Shown here piece by piece: positions 59,201 through 64,000 of a stretch of DNA of 64,000 nt (position 1 is its first letter; each line of letters opens with the position of its first letter). The stretch comes from Vicia villosa (Eukaryota > Streptophyta > Magnoliopsida > Fabales > Fabaceae). Location of the stretch: NCBI RefSeq assembly GCF_029867415.1, contig NC_081185.1, positions 37,146,766-37,210,765 of the forward strand, written 5' to 3'. The position numbers were made by a program, and so were the translations under genes. The notes beneath the pieces are model-generated. The model searched no databases, was not told where the DNA came from, and saw only the letters and a program-made list of their open reading frames with translations.

Positions 59201-61425
59201 TCTACACCAGTTCCACAACAACGATGTAAGCCAGAGGCACCTAAGTGTTAATTCACCAAAATTGACATGTCAGTAGATCAGGCACTGCAATACCCGTCAA
59301 AGGCAGGAATGATGACTGTAAGGGATCCGCCTCAACACATCAACACTTCCTCCTCTAAAGCACAATCCAAATGTGCGATGCGCCTACCATTCCAATAGCT
59401 GATGGGCACTAAAGATTAAGATCCAAGACATGATTGATGCTGGTGAAATTGAGTTCAATCCTCCCAAGGCTCATATGGTGATCATTGCTCTCATACCTAA
59501 TCATGACAAGATTGATTAATGTCTATAAGGATGGACTATCGGTTCATTAGCTCTACTTTCATTTGCAATCTTTATTTTGTTTGATTAAACATTCGACTTA
59601 TGATAGACATTATCTGTTTTAATAATAATCATCAGTGCATTGCATATGTTTGTCTTGAATAAATTATTTCGCTATCACTCATTTTAAATTATGTCTTTAC
59701 TTTGCATATGTTTTGTGATATTCAACTCCTGCCAAGCTGTAAGCCTTTTAAGGGAGGATGACGAAAATGATACCACAACCTCATATAGTATGCTTTTGAA
59801 TAGACTATGCTGACGATGTACAGGCATTGTTTCAATTCCTAAAACAGTGGAGATATAAGGATGTTAATCCCTCGTCAACCCCGTTGAGCCTAAGGAGTAG
59901 AAGTTTTTTTCACGTGCAAATTAAAACCCTTAATCATAACCCGGGGCAGGGTAGATTCTCAGTTAACTCAATTATACCAGTTGCTTTACACAAGTGATGA
60001 TGGATTCCCGTAATTCTCAAGTCAGGCAGTCAATATCCATAAAAAAGAAAAAAATGAGAAAAAATGTCAAGTCAAAACCTATGAAGGAGACTTATCAAGA
60101 ACTAAAACATCCCGCTGAGTGTAATCTCAAAATAAACAGTTCAGGCAAAAGTTAGGGATAACAAAGTTAAAAAAAGAGGTTGCTAAAAGATCCTCGACAA
60201 AAGAAAACGTTTCAAAAGAGGTCACTACAAATCCTCGACAAAAAGAAAGTATTATCGAAAAGGATGACTGCCTGTCCAAATAAACTTCTGGTACTTTTAA
60301 CCATCATCAAATGTCTGTGGTATGACTTCAAGATTAACTGAGCATAGGATCGAAGAACATCACGAAGATGGGGTTTGGGTACAAATAAACTTTGAGCCGT
60401 TATCCTTTATTTCTTAAACCGTGAACCAAGTCACGTTACAACCCTTGAAAGTCCTAACTGAAGCATGGTTAGTTCGAAAGCATACTGCCACCAAAAAGGT
60501 ATCCTGACTCCTTAAGGTTTACCACAAATGCTGAGTTGATATTTCGTTTTTACAAACATCACGTTTTTATAAACGTCACGCTTTTACATCTCCTGTTTTA
60601 ATGTTTTTCAAAAAAAATAAGACAGACATATGCATTGCATCTCATGAATTCATTATTAAACATATTTTGCTACATAATTTCAAACGTTAGCATAAGGAAG
60701 AATTTGCATAGGGTACAACTAATGACCAAAAGCTATCTCGACAGATGAAATCATTTCAGAAGCAATGTCTCCTACGTATACATGGGGCATGACACAGTTC
60801 ATCCAGTCGATCTGGGGAAATCAGGTCAAGATTCAGAGAATCTCTCTAGAATGCCAATCAATCAGAGGCATGTACCCAAGTGGGTCTGAAGCTACTTCCC
60901 AATCAGTCAGGGGAATAATACTATGTACTAGGGGCATGTCACTCATAGTATACATCTCATAAGGTCCTCACGAGGCAAATCTCTTCAAATTCCCTAATAG
61001 CTGGGGCAAAGCTATGCAAGGCCTGTTTGACAATTCGATCAATACTCATTGGTGTGTCTCAATTAATACAAGTCCAGGAATGGCAGTTACTATAAATACT
61101 GGGGGCAATGTTCAAGGAATCCATGCCTTCCCACAGAGTCGACTTAACAAGATCATATCCTCACAGAGTAATCCTCAAGAAGATATATTCAAACGTTCTT
61201 GTCCCAACAAGGACTTAGTTCCTCAACGGAGTTTACATCTTTGACATTGCCAGTTCCCCTACACTTTTCTCTTCTCCAAACAAGTTTATTCATCTCTCTT
61301 ATCTCCAGCCAGGGTACGTCAAGGTCGATCTTTCAAATTACTTCTTTCCCCAAACAGAAGTAAAAAATCCCCAGCTGAGCATCCTCGAGCATGAAGCGGG
61401 AGTTCCTACTAAAAAGGAAGACCTG
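59201..61425. other. Degenerate internal sequence, no gene recognised
   Basis: No ORF with a recognisable domain. Around 59420-59515 a plus-strand stretch reads 'IQDMIDAGEIEFNPPKAH', similar to a linker in Ogre gag-pol, so the region is probably decayed Ogre internal DNA. It ends where SIRE copy 2 begins. Confidence 0.45.
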
Positions 61426-62640
61426 TGTTAGAACAAAATTTGTTCTGATCAATATTCTTAGTTTTGATGATAACAAGGATATGAATTTTGTGTGAGATAA
61501 TGTGGTACTCTAATACATTGCAATTTCCCTTTCAGGAAATATATAAAGAGTATGCACAAATCAGCGCTCAGAAGCTTTGTCTCAGAAGGTTCAGCATGCA
61601 ACATCAGAACATGGTCTGGCAAGACATCAGAAGATGGTCAAGGCAGAATCAGAACATGGGTCTATGGAAGCATCAGAAGAACTTGAGAGCAGAAGCAGAA
61701 GCACTGAAGTTCTCATGGTATCACGCTCAGAAGCACTTCAAGGTCAGAAGACAAGAAGATGCTATGCACCAAGCTGTTTGACTCTGATGATATTCAAACG
61801 TTGTATACATAAACATCAGATCAGAAGAAAGTACAGGTGGCAGGCTACGCTGACTGACAAAAGGAACGTTGGAAGCTATTAAAGGCAACGTCAGTAGACA
61901 CAGCGTGAACAAGGCTCGAGGTAGTTGACAAAAGCGTGAAACATTAAATGCAATGTTGTACGGAATATGCAAAGCATTAAATGCTCCCAATGGTCATCTT
62001 CTCAAGTGCCTATAAATATGAAGTTCTGATGAGAAGCAAGGTTACTAATCCTGAACGAACTTATTCTGAAAAACTCGCTGAAATGCTGTTCAACTCAAAG
62101 CTCAGAAACTTCATCTTCATCAAAGCTCACTACATTGCTGTTGTAATATATTAGTGAGATTAAGCTTAAACGTTAAGAGAAATATCACTGCTGTGATTAT
62201 AGCTTTTCAGAAGCATTTGTAATACTCTTAGAATTGATTACATTAATTTGTAAGTAACTAGAGTGATCAAGTGTTGATCAGGATACTCTAGGAAGTCTTA
62301 GCTTGTGTCTAAGCAGTTGTAATTAGAGTGATCACGTGGTGGTCAGGATACTCTAAGAAAGTCTTAGCTTGTGTCTAAGCATTTGTTCCTAGAGTGATCA
62401 GGTTGTGATCAGGATACTCTAGAAGACTTAGTCGTGGGCTAAGTGGAAAACCATTGTAATCTGTTGCAATTAGTGGATTAAATCCTCAGGTGAGGTAAAT
62501 CACTCTGTGGGGGTGGACTGGAGTAGTTTAGTTAACAACGAACCAGGATAAAAATAACTGTGCAAATTGTTTTTATCGTTCAAGTTTTTAAGACTACACT
62601 TATTCAAAGCCCCCCTTTCTAAGTGTTTTTCTATCCTTCA
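61426..62640 (+). repeat. SIRE copy 2 5' LTR (1,215 bp)
   Basis: TGTTAGAACAAA to CTATCCTTCA. TATA box CTATAAATA at about 62010-62018. In the downstream part, three units of about 66 bp starting TAGAGTGATCA (about 62260, 62324 and 62390) replace the two of copy 1, which accounts for the 66-bp length difference. Confidence 0.92.
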
Positions 62641-63015
62641 ACTTGTACTTTGTATAACCAATTTAAATTTGGCCACTCCCATGATATTAGGCACACATCA
62701 CATGCTTAAAGCTTTCACATAACACACACCAAGAAGCATGTGACAAAACCTAAGAAATATCATGGAACTCAGAACATAAACTATCATTCTGTTCCTCCTA
62801 TTTCATATAATGCTAAACCCAAGTTCAATCAGAACTTGAGGAAAACTAACAAGAAAGGACCCAAGAAGATGTGGGTACCTAAGGATAAGATTATTCCTAT
62901 TGCAGATATCCTTGGCTACAAAGAAGGAAAAGCACAACATGTCATGGTACCTGGACTCTGGATGCTCGCGACACATGACAGGAAGAAGGTCTATGTTCCA
63001 AGACCTGGTGCTTAA
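62641..63015 (+). pseudogene. SIRE copy 2 gag, C-terminal remnant
   Basis: Corresponds to copy 1 from about 17830. There is an in-frame TAA near 62707. From 62740 it is open, ending 'RKKVYVPRPGA'. It overlaps the pol frame as in copy 1. Confidence 0.82.
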
Positions 63016-64000
63016 ATCTGCTGGAGAAGTGAAGTTTGGAGGAGATCAGAAGGGCAAAATTATTGGCTCAGGAACTATAAAGTCTGGTAACTCTCCTTCT
63101 ATTTCTAATGTTCTTCTAGTAGATGGATTAGCTCATAACTTATTGTCCATAAGTCAATTAAGTGACAATGGTTATGACATAATCTTTAATCAAAAGTCTT
63201 GCAAGGCTGTAAGTCAGAAGGATGGCTCAATCCTATTTACAGGCAAGAGAAAGAACAACATTTATAAGACAGATCTTCAGGATCTTAAGAATCAGAAGGT
63301 GACTTGTCTTATGTCTGTTTCTGAAGAGCAATGGGTCTGGCACAGAAGATTAGGACATGCTATTTTGAGAAAGATTTCTCAGATTAACAAACTAAATCTT
63401 GTCAGAGGACTCCCTAATCTGAAATACAAATCAGATGCTCTTTGTGAAGCATGTCAGAAGGGCAAGTTCTCCAAACCTGCATTCAAGTCTAAGAATGTTG
63501 TCTTTTCCTCAAGGCCGTTAGAACTTTTGCACATTGATCTGTTTGGCCCAGTCAAAATAGCATCTGTCAAAGGGAAGAAATATGGATTAGTCATCGTTGA
63601 TGATTATAGCCGCTGGACATGGGTAAAGTTCTTGAAACACAAGGATGAGTCTCATTCAGTGTTCTTTGAATTCTGCACTCAGACCCAAACTGAGAAGGAG
63701 TGTAAAATCATAAAGGTCAGAAGTGATCATGGTGGTGAATTTGAGAACAAATTCTTTGAGGAGTTCTTCAAAGAAAATGGTTTTGCCCATGATTTCTCTT
63801 GTCCTAGAACTCCACAACAAAATGGAGTTGTAGAACGAAAGAATAGGACTCTACAAGAAATGGCCAGAACCGTGATCAACGAAACCAATATGGCTAAGCA
63901 CTTCTGGGCAGAAGCAATAAACACTGCATGTTATATTCAGAATAGAATCTCTATAAGACCTATTCTAAATAAGACTCCTTATGAATTGTGGAAGAACAGA
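62900..64000 (+). CDS. SIRE copy 2 pol (protease and integrase), open to the window end
   Basis: Protease 'WYLDSGCSRHMTG' (62945 on); integrase zinc finger WHRRLGH...CEACQKGK; first Asp in 'LLHIDLFGPV'; second in 'RSDHGGEFEN' (about 63730); Glu in 'NGVVERKNRT' (about 63830). I read no stop or frameshift between 62900 and 64000, so this segment is in better shape than in copy 1. It lies in the +1 frame relative to gag. RT and RNase H are outside the window. Confidence 0.85.
   Translation, partial: MQISLATKKEKHNMSWYLDSGCSRHMTGRRSMFQDLVLKSAGEVKFGGDQKGKIIGSGTIKSGNSPSISNVLLVDGLAHNLLSISQLSDNGYDIIFNQKSCKAVSQKDGSILFTGKRKNNIYKTDLQDLKNQKVTCLMSVSEEQWVWHRRLGHAILRKISQINKLNLVRGLPNLKYKSDALCEACQKGKFSKPAFKSKNVVFSSRPLELLHIDLFGPVKIASVKGKKYGLVIVDDYSRWTWVKFLKHKDESHSVFFEFCTQTQTEKECKIIKVRSDHGGEFENKFFEEFFKENGFAHDFSCPRTPQQNGVVERKNRTLQEMARTVINETNMAKHFWAEAINTACYIQNRISIRPILNKTPYELWKNR

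Larger units (their letters stand above)
61426..64000 (+). mobile_element. SIRE-type Ty1/copia element, copy 2 (partial, runs off the window)
   Basis: A 5' LTR of 1,215 bp (61426-62640) is followed directly by the C-terminal part of gag; the primer site, leader and most of gag are deleted. pol continues open to the window end. Close to copy 1 throughout the shared part. The left flank acctg is a candidate target duplication that cannot be checked here. Confidence 0.88.

Noticed and set aside
58755..59221. Minus-strand ORFs with repeating 'SDWNVSE' units
   Set aside because: A by-product of the 50-bp tandem array that happens to lack stops; no start context, domain or promoter.

Overview
This window is plant nuclear DNA, almost certainly from a legume with a large, retrotransposon-rich genome. 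Pea, vetch, lentil or a relative is the best guess. The evidence is one intron-rich host gene of a plant-only family, plus Ogre/Tat, Tekay and SIRE-type LTR retrotransposons nested in one another. The species is inferred from transposon content; nothing in the window proves it.

Layout. 1-1,060: decayed Tekay-like Ty3/gypsy pol on the minus strand. 1,061-2,260: no gene. 2,261-9,966 (minus): the one apparently intact host gene, a ten-exon LSF1 (LIKE SEX FOUR 1) starch-degradation gene encoding 587 aa; four of its introns carry transposon insertions or relics. 10,263-10,388: a long (AT)n microsatellite upstream of it. 10,735-13,020 (minus) and 13,979-26,994 (plus): a divergent pair of pseudogenes, a plant mobile domain (PMD) gene and a Mutator-like (MULE) transposase, with a TATA box about 90-100 bp before each ATG. 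The MULE is split by a SIRE-type Ty1/copia element (15,769-26,392) flanked by the 5-bp duplication cctac. That element has lost most of its 5' LTR and its primer site but keeps an open 812-codon envelope-like ORF.

About 27,400-61,425 is a stack of Ty3/gypsy elements. A minus-strand Tekay 3' end (about 27,400-30,543) abuts a plus-strand Tekay/Del element (30,544 to about 53,978). That element is interrupted by an Ogre-like solo LTR (30,609-33,539; duplication ctata) and by a minus-strand Tat element (34,804-50,766; two 411-bp LTRs; duplication tatac/catac). The Tat element holds a truncated Ogre fragment (about 42,280-47,847). It also carries, antisense to pol, an intron-containing auxiliary ORF and a second small ORF, each with its own TATA box. 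From about 53,979 to 61,425 lie Ogre 3' UTR, one LTR flanked by both a polypurine tract and a primer site, leader sequence and a 50-bp tandem array. A second SIRE element enters at 61,426 and runs off the end.

How the parts relate. LSF1 is the only clear working gene. Every transposon coding region except the SIRE envelope-like ORF, the pol segment of the second SIRE copy and the small Tat antisense ORF contains stops or frameshifts. Target-site duplications allow the order of several insertions to be read directly. Coordinates, splice sites and difference counts were made by eye. Family names come from recognised motifs, not database searches.
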